A DNA stretch of 32,540 nt from positions 1 to 32,540 of the forward strand of contig NZ_LMUD01000004.1 in the NCBI RefSeq assembly GCF_009766095.1, read 5' to 3'. The DNA comes from Granulicella sp. S190 (lineage in GTDB: Bacteria; Acidobacteriota; Terriglobia; Terriglobales; Acidobacteriaceae). How positions within the stretch are numbered: position 1 is the first letter of the stretch; every line of letters begins with the position of its first letter. Below, piece after piece: positions 1 to 7,610 of the stretch. A model generated the notes under the pieces. That model made no database searches, was not told the origin of the DNA, and saw nothing but the letters and a program-made list of their open reading frames with translations. A program made the position numbers and the translations under genes.

Positions 1-33
1 CGAATCTGGAGCTTGTAGCCAAAGTTAATCTCC

Positions 34-58
34 GTATGTGTGTTCAGCATACACATAC
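34..58. repeat. short inverted repeat upstream of the first gene
   Basis: Arms GTATGTGT (34-41) and ACACATAC (51-58) are perfect complements around a 9-base spacer. The site lies about 200 bases before the glycosyltransferase start. It could be a regulator-binding palindrome or chance. No promoter boxes are convincing around it. The rest of positions 1-259 holds only a 38-codon frame (from ATG at 72) that I do not believe is a gene. Confidence 0.25.
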
Positions 59-247
59 AGATAGATCAGAGATGATTCGTCCTGGTGAACGCTCTTATCG
101 TCAGTTGGACGACAAGTCGGCATTTGGACGAGTGGGCCAACTCGCGAGACTTGCGGATTTCCCGAGGTTTTCTGAGGGCGCGAATTGATCAGATGACGTG
201 GAAAGAGTGAACTCGCGTGTAATGTGTTGCGTAGCGGTCGGGCTGAC

Positions 248-253
248 GGAGGG
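248..253 (+). promoter_or_regulatory. Shine-Dalgarno GGAGGG that decides the start of the first gene
   Basis: GGAGGG sits six bases before the GTG at 260. The longer reading from GTG 224 has no ribosome site in front of it, so 260 is the better start. Confidence 0.6.
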
Positions 254-259
254 TTTCTG

Positions 260-1765
260 GTGCAGACAGAGATTGGCTTGGAGCGGGAGACGCGAACAGG
301 TATCTGGGCGTTGGTGGGAACTGCGGTGGCGGTGGCGCTGATTCATCTGCTGACGAATGGACGGTATGGGTTTCATCGGGATGAGTTTCAGTTTTTGAGC
401 GATGCCAAGCACCTGGACTGGGGGTTCGTTGCTTATCCTCCCTTTACGCCGTTTGTGGAGCGGGTGAGTCTGCAGATGTTTGGGGTTTCGCTGGTGGGGC
501 TGCGCCTGTTTTCGGTGATCGCACAGGCTGCCGCGATTGTGGTGACGGGGCTGATGGCGCGGGAGCTGGGTGGCGGGAGGCTGGCGCAGGTGACGGCGGC
601 GCTGGTGGTTGCGACCTCGGGGCTGCCTGTGTTTGAGGGGACGGAGTTTCAGTACTCCTCGTTTGACTACTTGTGGTGGGTGGCGATTGCGTACTGCGTG
701 ATCCGGTTGTTGAAGACGGAGAACCCCAGGTGGTGGCTTGGAATTGGCGTCTTTGTGGGGCTGGGATTGATGACGAAGTACACGATTCTGTTCTTCATCG
801 CAGGGATTCTGGCTGGCCTGGTGCTGAGCCCAGCTCGACGTTACTTTGCGAGTGGGTGGTTCTGGGGTGGGGTGGCGGTTGCGTTGATTCTCTTTGCGCC
901 TAACTTTGTGTGGCAAGTGCGGCATGGATTTATCTCAGTGCATTTTTTGCAACACATCCATGTCCGTGATGTAAGGCAGGGAAGAGCGAATGGTTTTTTG
1001 TGGGATCAGTTCAAGATCTGCGTGAATATGGCTGCGGCACCGTTGTGGATCGCGGGATTGATCTGTTTTTTGCGAGACAGGCGCTATCGAATGCTGGGGT
1101 GGATGTACTTGGTGCCGTTCGCGCTGTTTTTCTTTGGGAAGGGGCGTGGGTATTATCTGGCAGCGGCGTATCCGATGCTGGTGGCGATGGGTGCGGTTGC
1201 GGGAGAGCAGTGGCTCGCGAAGCTGGGCATGGTTTGGCGGCGGGTGGTGCTGGGGGTCTTCTTTACTGCTGCTGCGGCGTACGGGATCTTTGTGTACGCG
1301 ATTATTGTCCCGCTGGCTTCGGATGGGCCGCTGAAACGTTTTGCACTGAAGAACAACGGTGACCTGCGGGAGGAGCTGGGATGGAACGAGATGGTGGGGA
1401 TGGTAGCGGGGATTCGCGACTCGTTGCCACCGGAGCAGCGCGCGGGCGTGGGCGTGTTTGCGGCGAACTATGGAGAGCAGGGAGCAGTGGAGATTCTGGG
1501 GCCGGCGTACGGTCTGCCGATGCCGATCAGCAGGACCAACTCGGCGTGGCTGCGGGGGTATCCTGCGGTGCCTCCTACGACGCTGATTGTGCTGGGGCTC
1601 TCTCGCGCTACGGCGGAGAGGATGTTTACAGGGTGCCGTTTGGTGGGGCGCGTCGATAACCCTGAGGGCGTGGATAACGAGGAGCAAGGCGGGAGCGTGT
1701 GGGTGTGCGGCTCGCCCCGGCTGCCGTGGCCGGAGTTCTGGAAGGAGTTTCAGGGTTACGGATGA
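260..1765 (+). CDS. GT39-family (ArnT/PMT-like) membrane glycosyltransferase
   Basis: Predicted polytopic inner-membrane protein of 501 residues that would move a sugar from a polyprenyl-phosphate donor onto a lipid, glycan or protein acceptor outside the cytoplasm. The first loop has the hallmark HRDEFQF, like the GYHRDELYF motif of GT39 proteins, followed by YPPFTPF. Acidic residues in this loop are the catalytic ones in GT-C enzymes. About ten hydrophobic helices follow and a short soluble tail ends the protein. Start chosen at GTG 260 because of GGAGGG six bases upstream; GTG 224 is the alternative. The gene is convergent with the HNH gene, with three bases between the stops. The acceptor cannot be told from sequence. 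Confidence 0.8.
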   Translation: MQTEIGLERETRTGIWALVGTAVAVALIHLLTNGRYGFHRDEFQFLSDAKHLDWGFVAYPPFTPFVERVSLQMFGVSLVGLRLFSVIAQAAAIVVTGLMARELGGGRLAQVTAALVVATSGLPVFEGTEFQYSSFDYLWWVAIAYCVIRLLKTENPRWWLGIGVFVGLGLMTKYTILFFIAGILAGLVLSPARRYFASGWFWGGVAVALILFAPNFVWQVRHGFISVHFLQHIHVRDVRQGRANGFLWDQFKICVNMAAAPLWIAGLICFLRDRRYRMLGWMYLVPFALFFFGKGRGYYLAAAYPMLVAMGAVAGEQWLAKLGMVWRRVVLGVFFTAAAAYGIFVYAIIVPLASDGPLKRFALKNNGDLREELGWNEMVGMVAGIRDSLPPEQRAGVGVFAANYGEQGAVEILGPAYGLPMPISRTNSAWLRGYPAVPPTTLIVLGLSRATAERMFTGCRLVGRVDNPEGVDNEEQGGSVWVCGSPRLPWPEFWKEFQGYG

Positions 1766-1768
1766 GAG

Positions 1769-2245
1769 CTACGACGCCCTGGTGAGGCGCAGGCGCTGGC
1801 GAAGCTGGGCCGTGGCCTCGCGATGGCAGAGAAGGCATAGGGTGCGGAGGTTGTCGAGGTCGCACTGGCCTCCTCCTTCGGCTACGGGACGGATGTGATC
1901 GGCATCCCAGAGGCTGCGGCGCGAGGTAATGAACTTCATGCCGTAGAGGCTGAGGCCGGCGATGCGGGCGGGCCCGCGGGCTCGTTTGAGGGCGTTATAG
2001 GCGGCCAGGGTGTCGAGTTCGCAGACGGCGCAGATGCCGCGGTCGCGGGCGAGGACCTGGTCGCGGAGGTAGCCGGGGTCGGTGCGGAGACGCCACTGGT
2101 GGACGCAGTAGTCGCTGCAGAAGGTGCGGCGGCGTTTGGCGAGGATCTCGAGCTCGCACCAGCGGCAGAGGGGCAGGCAGTTTGGCCCGAGGGGTAGAGC
2201 CTTACGTGTGGTGCGGCCGCCGGGGAGGGTGCGAGGAACGATCAT
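1769..2245 (-). CDS. HNH endonuclease with extra zinc-binding cysteine pairs
   Basis: 158 residues. The C-terminal half has a classic HNH core: WDADHIRPV (D116-H117), then N132 in LDNLRTLC and H141 after C137-x2-C140, with C72-x2-C75 completing a zinc site. The N-terminal half carries a further CRWC (27-30) and CSDYC (43-47), resembling a small zinc ribbon ahead of the nuclease. These proteins cut DNA with a beta-beta-alpha-metal fold; stand-alone bacterial copies are mostly of unknown role (restriction, repair or mobile DNA). ATG at 2245 has no good ribosome site. No methylase or other restriction partner lies nearby, so an orphan nuclease is the honest label. Confidence 0.85.
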   Translation of the reverse strand: MIVPRTLPGGRTTRKALPLGPNCLPLCRWCELEILAKRRRTFCSDYCVHQWRLRTDPGYLRDQVLARDRGICAVCELDTLAAYNALKRARGPARIAGLSLYGMKFITSRRSLWDADHIRPVAEGGGQCDLDNLRTLCLLCHREATAQLRQRLRLTRAS

Positions 2246-2332
2246 GCTGTCTTGAGGATAGGGTGCAGGGGCAACCGGTGGGATTACCGAGGCTGGTTCG
2301 CCTGGGGTTCGGGCTGGCTCCTATCCAACAGA

Positions 2333-2620
2333 TCAGGTCTCGAAGTCTACCTCGATGGCATCGATGAGCGGAACCAGCCAGGAGAGTAGTTCGAGGTGTA
2401 CAGGATGGACGGAGTAGGCATCCAGGGCGGACCGGTCGGAGAACTTCATGACGCCGCCGAACTCATAACCCTGGGAGCGAGGGGAGAAGTTGAAGCCGGC
2501 GTGCGTTTCAAGGATGCCTGAAATCCTGGTGTGAAGGTTGCGGATCTCGTCCAAAGCACGCTGCTTCAGAGCCTCTGAGGTTTCGGGTTTCCAGCGGAAG
2601 GCGAAGGTGTGGAGGATCAT
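2333..2620 (-). CDS. Dabb-family (stress-responsive alpha/beta barrel) protein
   Basis: 95 residues, the normal size for a single dimeric Dabb domain. The opening MILHTFAFRWKPE and the later YEFGGVMKFSDRSALDAY and HPVHLELL match the family pattern in which a short helix is followed by an edge strand and the conserved HP-H segment. Such proteins form ferredoxin-like dimers. Some act in polyketide cyclisation or hydroxynitrile chemistry, but most bacterial ones are uncharacterised. The gene is read leftward and separated from its neighbours on both sides by under 100 bases, with no visible operon partner. Confidence 0.8.
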   Translation of the reverse strand: MILHTFAFRWKPETSEALKQRALDEIRNLHTRISGILETHAGFNFSPRSQGYEFGGVMKFSDRSALDAYSVHPVHLELLSWLVPLIDAIEVDFET

Positions 2621-2697
2621 AACGTCATAGTAATTTGGCCGCTGGCGTTGTGGTGTAACAAGAGTTGGCTATGATCGTGGAGGTAGTGGAGGGTGCG

Positions 2698-3336
2698 ATG
2701 TCTAAGGTGCAGTCGACGATGGTAGCGCTGGGAAGTACGGCCCCGGCTTTTGAGCTGGTGGATGTGGTGAGTGGGAAGGCTTTGGGCCGGGACGATGTGT
2801 TTGCGATGTCGTGGGACGATGACCGGTCGGACGTGGAGAATGAGATGACCGGCGGCGGGGCTTCGCCTACGGGACGGCACGGATTGCTGGTGATGTTTCT
2901 CTGCGTGCACTGCCCGTATGTGAAGCATGTCGAAGAGGAGCTGGCACGGATCGGGCGTGACTACGAAGGGAAGATTGCGATTGCTGCCATCTCGTCGAAT
3001 GACGTGGAGACTCATCCGCAGGATGCGCCGGAAGAGATGAAGAAGCAGGCGGAGCGGCTGGGGTTCCGGTTTCCTTATCTGTACGACGAGACCCAAGAGG
3101 TGGCGCGGGCCTATGACGCGGCTTGTACCCCTGATTTTTTCCTCTTCGATGCAGGGATGACGCTGGTGTATCGCGGACAGCTGGACGACAGCCGGCCTCG
3201 CCGACGGGATTCCGGGAACGATCTTCCGGTGACCGGAAAAGACCTTCGAACGGCGATGGATGCTGTGATAGCTGGTAAACGGCCGGATACAAATCAGAAG
3301 TTTTCTATCGGATGCAATATTAAGTGGAAGATGTAA
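2698..3336 (+). CDS. thioredoxin-fold (AhpC/TlpA-like) protein
   Basis: 212 residues with a thioredoxin fold and a redox pair C69-V-H-C72 in LLVMFLCVHCPYVKHV. Further family signatures are AISSNDVETHP, FPYLYDETQEVARAYDAACTP (the TP is the cis-proline loop), FFLFD and YRGQLDDSRP. There is no signal peptide, so it is expected in the cytoplasm, probably as a peroxiredoxin-like or disulfide oxidoreductase. ATG 2698 follows GGAGGG by four bases; earlier in-frame starts (TTG 2665, ATG 2671) are possible but lack a site. About 50 bases separate it from the carbonic anhydrase gene, which may share its transcript. Its partner is unknown. Confidence 0.85.
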   Translation: MSKVQSTMVALGSTAPAFELVDVVSGKALGRDDVFAMSWDDDRSDVENEMTGGGASPTGRHGLLVMFLCVHCPYVKHVEEELARIGRDYEGKIAIAAISSNDVETHPQDAPEEMKKQAERLGFRFPYLYDETQEVARAYDAACTPDFFLFDAGMTLVYRGQLDDSRPRRRDSGNDLPVTGKDLRTAMDAVIAGKRPDTNQKFSIGCNIKWKM

Positions 3337-3387
3337 CTGGTAGTTTTCGGGAACGAGAGCAATGATCTGACTTTGAGAGGAAGAGCC

Positions 3388-4038
3388 ATGGATGCTGTGT
3401 TGGAAGAGCTGAAGGCGGGTATACGAAAGTTTCGGATGGAAGTTTATCCGGAGAACAAAGAGGCCTATGTGAAGGCCGCGGGTGAGCCGCAGACACCACA
3501 TGCGTTGATTGTGACGTGCGCGGACTCGAGAATTGATCCTGAGTTGATTACACAATCCGGACCAGGGAACATATTTGTAACTCGAAATGTCGGGAACCTG
3601 GTACCGGCTTACGGCGAGATGCTGGGCGGCGTGAGCGCGGTGATCGAGTATGCCGTAACGGCGCTGAAGGTGCAGCATGTTGCGGTTTGCGGCCATTCGG
3701 ATTGCGGGGCGATGAAGGGGCTGCTGCATCCGGAGGCGCTGGAGAAGATGCCAACCGTGAAGAGCTGGTTGAAGAATGCGCATGCGGCGTTGAGCGTGGC
3801 GAGCTCGCTAACCCCAGCTGACGAGACGCCAACCGCGCTGCTGCGCCGGGTGACGGAAGAGAATGTGCTGTTGCAGATTCAACATCTGCGGACACATCCC
3901 TCGGTGGCAGGTGCGGCGGCGCGTGGGGAGTTGACGATCTCCGGATGGGTCTACGACATCGGCAAGGGCGAGGTGAGGATTTCGGAGAATGGCGGGAGAG
4001 AGTTTGTGCCGGTGACGATCAAGGGCGAAGAGCGGTGA
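3388..4038 (+). CDS. beta-class carbonic anhydrase
   Basis: 216 residues; interconverts CO2 and bicarbonate in the cytoplasm. The zinc ligands are visible as C44 in CADSRID and H103/C106 in GHSDCGAMKG, with the D46-R48 dyad that gates the metal. The sequence NIFVTRNVGNLVP after the first motif and GWVYDIGKGEV near the end are also typical. ATG 3388 is preceded by GAGAGGAAG; a TTG at 3373 in the same frame is less likely. The stop codon overlaps the start of the downstream bestrophin-like gene by four bases (GTGA), so the two are almost certainly cotranslated. That pairing suggests bicarbonate made or used here is matched to anion flow through the channel. Confidence 0.93.
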   Translation: MDAVLEELKAGIRKFRMEVYPENKEAYVKAAGEPQTPHALIVTCADSRIDPELITQSGPGNIFVTRNVGNLVPAYGEMLGGVSAVIEYAVTALKVQHVAVCGHSDCGAMKGLLHPEALEKMPTVKSWLKNAHAALSVASSLTPADETPTALLRRVTEENVLLQIQHLRTHPSVAGAAARGELTISGWVYDIGKGEVRISENGGREFVPVTIKGEER

Positions 4039-4949
4039 TCGTTCCGCGCGGACCACAGCTGTGGCGAATGGTCATGTATGTCGGCAGGCCGCTGCTGATC
4101 CTGGTGCTGTATGACGTTGCGGTAGTGGCTGCTTATAAGGTGATGCACTGGAGCTGGGTGGCACTGCCGCATATTCCGCTGGCGCTGTTTGGATCGGCGA
4201 TCGGAATTATTGTTGGGTTTCGCAACCAGTCGGCATACGGTCGATGGTGGGAGGCGCGACAACTGTGGGGTTCGGTCGTGAATAACTCCCGGAGCTGGGC
4301 GCGGCAGGTGACGACAGGGATGCTGCCGTTGAAGGGTGAGGACCCTGCGGAGCTAAAGGCGATGCAGCGACGAATGGTGTATCTGCAGATCGCCTATGCG
4401 CATGCTTTGCGACAGCATCTGAGGAAGCTGGAGCCTTGGCCGGAGCTTGCGCCGTTGCTTGAGCCGCACGAGGTTGAAGCGCTGCGCGCACAGAAGAATG
4501 TACCGCTGGCGATTCAGGAGACGATGGGGCGGCTATTGAACGAGTGCCTGGTGCGGGAGTGGATTGACGCGCTGCAGTGGCGGGCGATGGATGAGAGCCT
4601 GAACGACCTGATGGATGCGCAAGGTGGCTGTGAGCGGATAAAGAACACACCGATGCCAAAGCAGTATGACTACTTTCCGCAGTTATTTGTTCACATCTAC
4701 TGTGTCCTGCTGCCGTTGGCACTGGTGACGAACATGGGATGGTTCACGCCGCTAGGATCGACGTTAGTAGGGTTTATTTTTCTGGCGTTGGATAAGATCG
4801 GGCGAGACCTGGAAGACCCGTTCGATAACACAATCTATGATGTGCCGCTTACTTCTATAACGACGACGATTGAGACAAACCTGCGTCAGTTGCTTGGTGA
4901 GAGCGAGTTGCCAGCGGCTACAGTGGTGGTGAACGCAGTTCTTTGGTAA
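4035..4949 (+). CDS. bestrophin-like (UPF0187) anion channel
   Basis: 304 residues, the normal length for bacterial bestrophins. Early hydrophobic helices lead into GIIVGFRNQSAYGRWWEAR, the family signature, and a later pair of helices leads into the acidic cluster DKIGRDLEDPFDNTIYDVPL, which corresponds to the calcium-clasp and gating region of eukaryotic bestrophins. Family members form pentameric channels for chloride, bicarbonate or, in some bacteria, cations. The GTG start lies inside the carbonic anhydrase stop (GTGA), so translation is probably coupled. An upstream extension of the frame to 3945 lies wholly within the carbonic anhydrase gene and is rejected. A strong intrinsic terminator follows. 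Confidence 0.88.
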   Translation: MIVPRGPQLWRMVMYVGRPLLILVLYDVAVVAAYKVMHWSWVALPHIPLALFGSAIGIIVGFRNQSAYGRWWEARQLWGSVVNNSRSWARQVTTGMLPLKGEDPAELKAMQRRMVYLQIAYAHALRQHLRKLEPWPELAPLLEPHEVEALRAQKNVPLAIQETMGRLLNECLVREWIDALQWRAMDESLNDLMDAQGGCERIKNTPMPKQYDYFPQLFVHIYCVLLPLALVTNMGWFTPLGSTLVGFIFLALDKIGRDLEDPFDNTIYDVPLTSITTTIETNLRQLLGESELPAATVVVNAVLW

Positions 4950-4965
4950 CGCTCATTGGAAGACA

Positions 4966-4991
4966 GCCCCGGCTTGGTGCCGGGGCCTTTT
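4966..4991 (+). terminator. intrinsic terminator after the carbonic anhydrase-bestrophin pair
   Basis: A perfect eight-base stem, GCCCCGGC (4966-4973) with GCCGGGGC (4979-4986), loop TTGGT, then CTTTT. It starts 17 bases after the bestrophin stop. Read from the other strand there is no T-run, so it mainly serves the rightward operon, although the hairpin also lies just past the leftward small membrane-protein gene. Confidence 0.88.
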
Positions 4992-5001
4992 GCATTGGAG
5001 A

Positions 5002-5262
5002 TCAGGCGTGGGTGGTACCGTCGGAGCCGTGGAGTTTCACCAGCTTGTTATAGATGCCGAGAATGAGGAATGGAGCGGCCCACTGACCCACGAAGAGAGC
5101 GGAGTGCTGCTTCTTCGCGGCTTGAAAGCCGACGGATACGGCCATGGAGGCAAGCGCCAGACCGAGGTATACCGCAGAGGGAACTTGCGCGGTTACTTTT
5201 TCGATGGCGGCGGTAATCTGATCTTCCTGAACATCTCCCTGGCTTACACGATAGTCGGTCAT
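5002..5262 (-). CDS. small two-helix membrane protein of unknown function
   Basis: 86 residues. A polar N-terminal third (MTDYRVSQGDVQEDQI) is followed by two hydrophobic helices, roughly VYLGLALASMAVSVGF and ALFVGQWAAPFLILGIY, with a basic stretch between them and a short polar tail. I do not recognise a named family. The reading frame extends upstream to 5361, but the ATG at 5260-5262 has a near-perfect AAGGAG eight bases before it, so the shorter form is chosen. It stands alone between the terminator and a gene-free stretch (5263-5394) in which I see nothing. Inner-membrane location is inferred. Confidence 0.7.
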   Translation of the reverse strand: MTDYRVSQGDVQEDQITAAIEKVTAQVPSAVYLGLALASMAVSVGFQAAKKQHSALFVGQWAAPFLILGIYNKLVKLHGSDGTTHA

Positions 5263-5394
5263 GAACGAATCTCCTTGGCGGCGTTGCCGTCTTGTATCGA
5301 GAGATGCAAGAATCGGCGAGAGTGAGCCTGTGAGTTTGAGAAGATTTTGCCGGGTCAACACGGGTTCAGATTGCGTTGATAAGGTGGATTTTGT

Positions 5395-6360
5395 CTATCG
5401 TTGGCTTAGCCTCTCGGAGAGACGCTCAAAGTCAACGGGCCCGGTGGCTCCTATAAGCTGGAACTCCATTCTCCATCTGACATGCTCTCGCGCGTTCAGT
5501 CTGCGGGCTGTCCCGTTTCGAACAGCTGACTCGAGGGAGTCCGAGTTCGATGTCGTAGGCTCGATCGCGATGGTGTATTGCTTTGCCGCTCCACTTGAGG
5601 GCCACGCTCCGGCGCAGATCCACAAGCCGACGAATGGAAGGACGTTCGGATCGAACCGTACTACCAAACCCTGTCCATACTCTTTCCGATAAAGGGCACT
5701 CCAGCCCGATCTTCCCATTCGCCCAAAGAGCTTCGACGCGGTTCTGCCGTCCCTTCCGGGCATGGTGTCAAGACTTATAGCTGCGCCTGCAGGAGATGTC
5801 GCTATAGGCCAAGGAATGCATGTGCCCTTTTCAAAGACGCCGTCAGCGGAGTACTCGACCTCGACCTCTTCGACCTCATCAGGAAGCAGAATTCGATCTC
5901 CTTCGGAGACCTGGAGCAGCGGATGAGCGGACCACAGCCAGTTCGTTGGAGCGTCGGAGAGGTTCAGCAGACTGTACTCCAGAACGAGGGTCTCCTCTTC
6001 GAGAGTGGCCCTCCGGGTCAAACGTAACGGGCGTGACGTCGATTCGGCATGTAGGACGATCGCACCCTCTTCAGAATCAGAATCGACATGCCATGGGACG
6101 CGCCAGAGGTCGCCGTGATCGGGAATCGAAGGTTCGCCCGCAATGGATTCACAGGGCGCGACGCTTGGGAGACACTCATCAAAGCCGCCTCCGTCGCCCG
6201 CGCTGAACTCGTCAGATGGGGCGACATGAGCGTACTGATTGAGCGACGGGAGAATAAAGTCCAGGCCAGTCCGCACACTGCATAAGGAGACTATCTTGCC
6301 TCCAAATTCCGGCAGTATCCGGACCTTCAGAGAATTGTTTTCAAGAGAGAGCGTCTTCAT
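5395..6360 (-). CDS. aldose 1-epimerase (galactose mutarotase)-like protein
   Basis: 321 residues with the galactose-mutarotase beta-sandwich pattern: an N-terminal ILPEFGGKIVSL strand pair, the candidate catalytic histidine H82 in IPDHGDLWRVPW, a WLWSAHPLL segment and a late acidic AIEPTTSNSDSL motif that fits the base glutamate. It would interconvert alpha and beta anomers of free hexoses in the cytoplasm. There is no signal peptide. It follows the LacI-type gene by 12 bases on the same strand and is probably cotranscribed with it. Alpha-galactosidases of the retaining type release alpha-galactose, so a mutarotase fits the locus. The exact sugar is inferred, not shown. Confidence 0.75.
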   Translation of the reverse strand: MKTLSLENNSLKVRILPEFGGKIVSLCSVRTGLDFILPSLNQYAHVAPSDEFSAGDGGGFDECLPSVAPCESIAGEPSIPDHGDLWRVPWHVDSDSEEGAIVLHAESTSRPLRLTRRATLEEETLVLEYSLLNLSDAPTNWLWSAHPLLQVSEGDRILLPDEVEEVEVEYSADGVFEKGTCIPWPIATSPAGAAISLDTMPGRDGRTASKLFGRMGRSGWSALYRKEYGQGLVVRFDPNVLPFVGLWICAGAWPSSGAAKQYTIAIEPTTSNSDSLESAVRNGTARRLNAREHVRWRMEFQLIGATGPVDFERLSERLSQR

Positions 6361-6372
6361 CGTGTCTCAGCT

Positions 6373-7461
6373 TTAGCGCGTCCGTTGGACGGGCACGTCG
6401 GCCAGCCGAGCTGTGAACAGAGAAAGATTACTGCGGAAGATGATGTGCGGTGCAAGGCGCTGGGTTATGACCGGTTTTTCTCTCTCCATGAGATGACCCA
6501 GCAGTTTTTCAAACGAAATCTTACCCTGCGAGTAAGGCCGTTGGTAGAGGGTGGCAAGCACTTTCCCTGATTCCAGAAGAGGTACCAACTCATGGAAGAA
6601 ATCGGTCGCGATGACCTGAATCCGGCCAAGCATCTTTTGTTCTTCGAGCGCCTGAAAAACAGGCAGGCTGTTTGCGGTGCTGAGGTAGAGCGCATCCGGC
6701 CGAGTCTTACTTTTAAGCAGAGCAAGAGTCTGCCGATACGCATCCCGAGGGCTCTCATGGGACTCAACCACAGGCTGGAGAGTGAGGTGAGGCGCCAGCA
6801 TCGCCAGAGTTGAGGCAAACCCTCGCAGTTTTTCTGCGTGATCGAAGATCGCCAGCTCCCCCGTGATCATGGTCACGCGGGAGGGAACCTGCAACTTGAG
6901 CGATAGTAATTCAGCAGCGACGGCGCCGCTCGCATGAGCGTCAACCGTCACGGCCCCAATCCTTTCGCTGTTCGGGGCATCGCTCGCCACACAAAGCATT
7001 GCAATGCCCTTCTCTGAAAGAGATCGAATCATGGGGGCCAACTCGCGAGGTCGTCCGGGAGTGAAGAGAATGCCCTCATACTCGCTCTTTGAGACCTTCT
7101 CGAGCACTTCAAGGTCGCCGGTGCCGAGACGAGGATGTTCGTAGAAATCGAGGGTGACCTGCAGGCCCAGGGCCTCTTCTGCCGCCGCGCGTATGCCGGC
7201 CCGAAGGGGATCGAAGAATCCGGCGATCTCGCGCGGCAGAACCGCGGCGATGCGAATCTTGCGATTCAATTTGAGCGAACGCGCGGCGATATTTGGTTTG
7301 TAGCCGAGCTGGTCTGCCATGCGCAGAACCTGCGCCCTCGTCCTTGGACTTACGCCTGGACGGTCATGGAGCGCGCGGTCCACAGTTCCAATGGAGGTGC
7401 CGAGTGCCTCCGCAATCTGTTTTATTCCAGCGTTCTTCTCGCCTTTATTTACTGCCTTCAT
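6373..7461 (-). CDS. LacI-family transcriptional regulator
   Basis: 362 residues. The N-terminal helix-turn-helix is IKQIAEALGTSIGTVDRALHDR (TVDR in place of the usual TVSR), followed by the hinge region GYKPNIAARSLKLNR, then a periplasmic-binding-protein-like sugar-sensing domain. The N-terminal 15 codons of the longer frame (GTG at 7506) have no ribosome site; ATG 7461 gives the normal distance to the helix-turn-helix. It is divergent from the GH36 gene, and a perfect palindrome GTTACCGGTAAC lies between them. Similar sites occur elsewhere in the locus, so this protein is the likely local repressor, with a galactoside or product sugar as inducer. The ligand cannot be read from sequence. Confidence 0.88.
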   Translation of the reverse strand: MKAVNKGEKNAGIKQIAEALGTSIGTVDRALHDRPGVSPRTRAQVLRMADQLGYKPNIAARSLKLNRKIRIAAVLPREIAGFFDPLRAGIRAAAEEALGLQVTLDFYEHPRLGTGDLEVLEKVSKSEYEGILFTPGRPRELAPMIRSLSEKGIAMLCVASDAPNSERIGAVTVDAHASGAVAAELLSLKLQVPSRVTMITGELAIFDHAEKLRGFASTLAMLAPHLTLQPVVESHESPRDAYRQTLALLKSKTRPDALYLSTANSLPVFQALEEQKMLGRIQVIATDFFHELVPLLESGKVLATLYQRPYSQGKISFEKLLGHLMEREKPVITQRLAPHIIFRSNLSLFTARLADVPVQRTR

Positions 7462-7517
7462 CGTATCCGGGTACCAGTCTTTCCAGGATCGAGCGCCTTG
7501 CGGCACGCAGATTCATT

Positions 7518-7547
7518 TTGACAGCGAAAGTGAGGGATGTGTAGTGT
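7518..7547 (+). promoter_or_regulatory. candidate promoter of the GH36 operon
   Basis: TTGACA (7518-7523) and TAGTGT (7542-7547), spaced 18 bases, lie just before the palindromic operator. The -35 is perfect and the -10 poor, so this is a moderate call. Confidence 0.4.
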
Positions 7548-7548
7548 T

Positions 7549-7560
7549 GTTACCGGTAAC
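7549..7560. promoter_or_regulatory. LacI-type operator, perfect palindrome GTTACCGGTAAC
   Basis: A 12-base perfect palindrome with a central CCGG between the divergent LacI-type and GH36 genes. The halves GTTAC/GTAAC and central CG are typical of LacI-family operators. It directly follows a candidate promoter for GH36 and could also autoregulate the regulator. The rest of 7462-7610 contains two TTTTACCG copies (around 7570-7588) of unknown meaning. Confidence 0.7.
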
Positions 7561-7610
7561 GTACACATTTTTTTACCGTTTTACCGCACTACCCACTTCA
7601 GAGGAACTCG

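Noticed and set aside
935..1687. long minus-strand frame inside the glycosyltransferase gene
   Set aside because: High-GC antisense shadow, rich in His/Pro/Arg with no domain pattern; the plus strand has a clear GT39 protein.
2617..3783. 388-codon minus-strand frame over the thioredoxin-like and carbonic anhydrase genes
   Set aside because: Antisense to two genes with intact active-site motifs, and its composition is not protein-like.
7570..7588. two TTTTACCG copies as a second operator
   Set aside because: They lack the paired half-site with central CG seen in the other sites.
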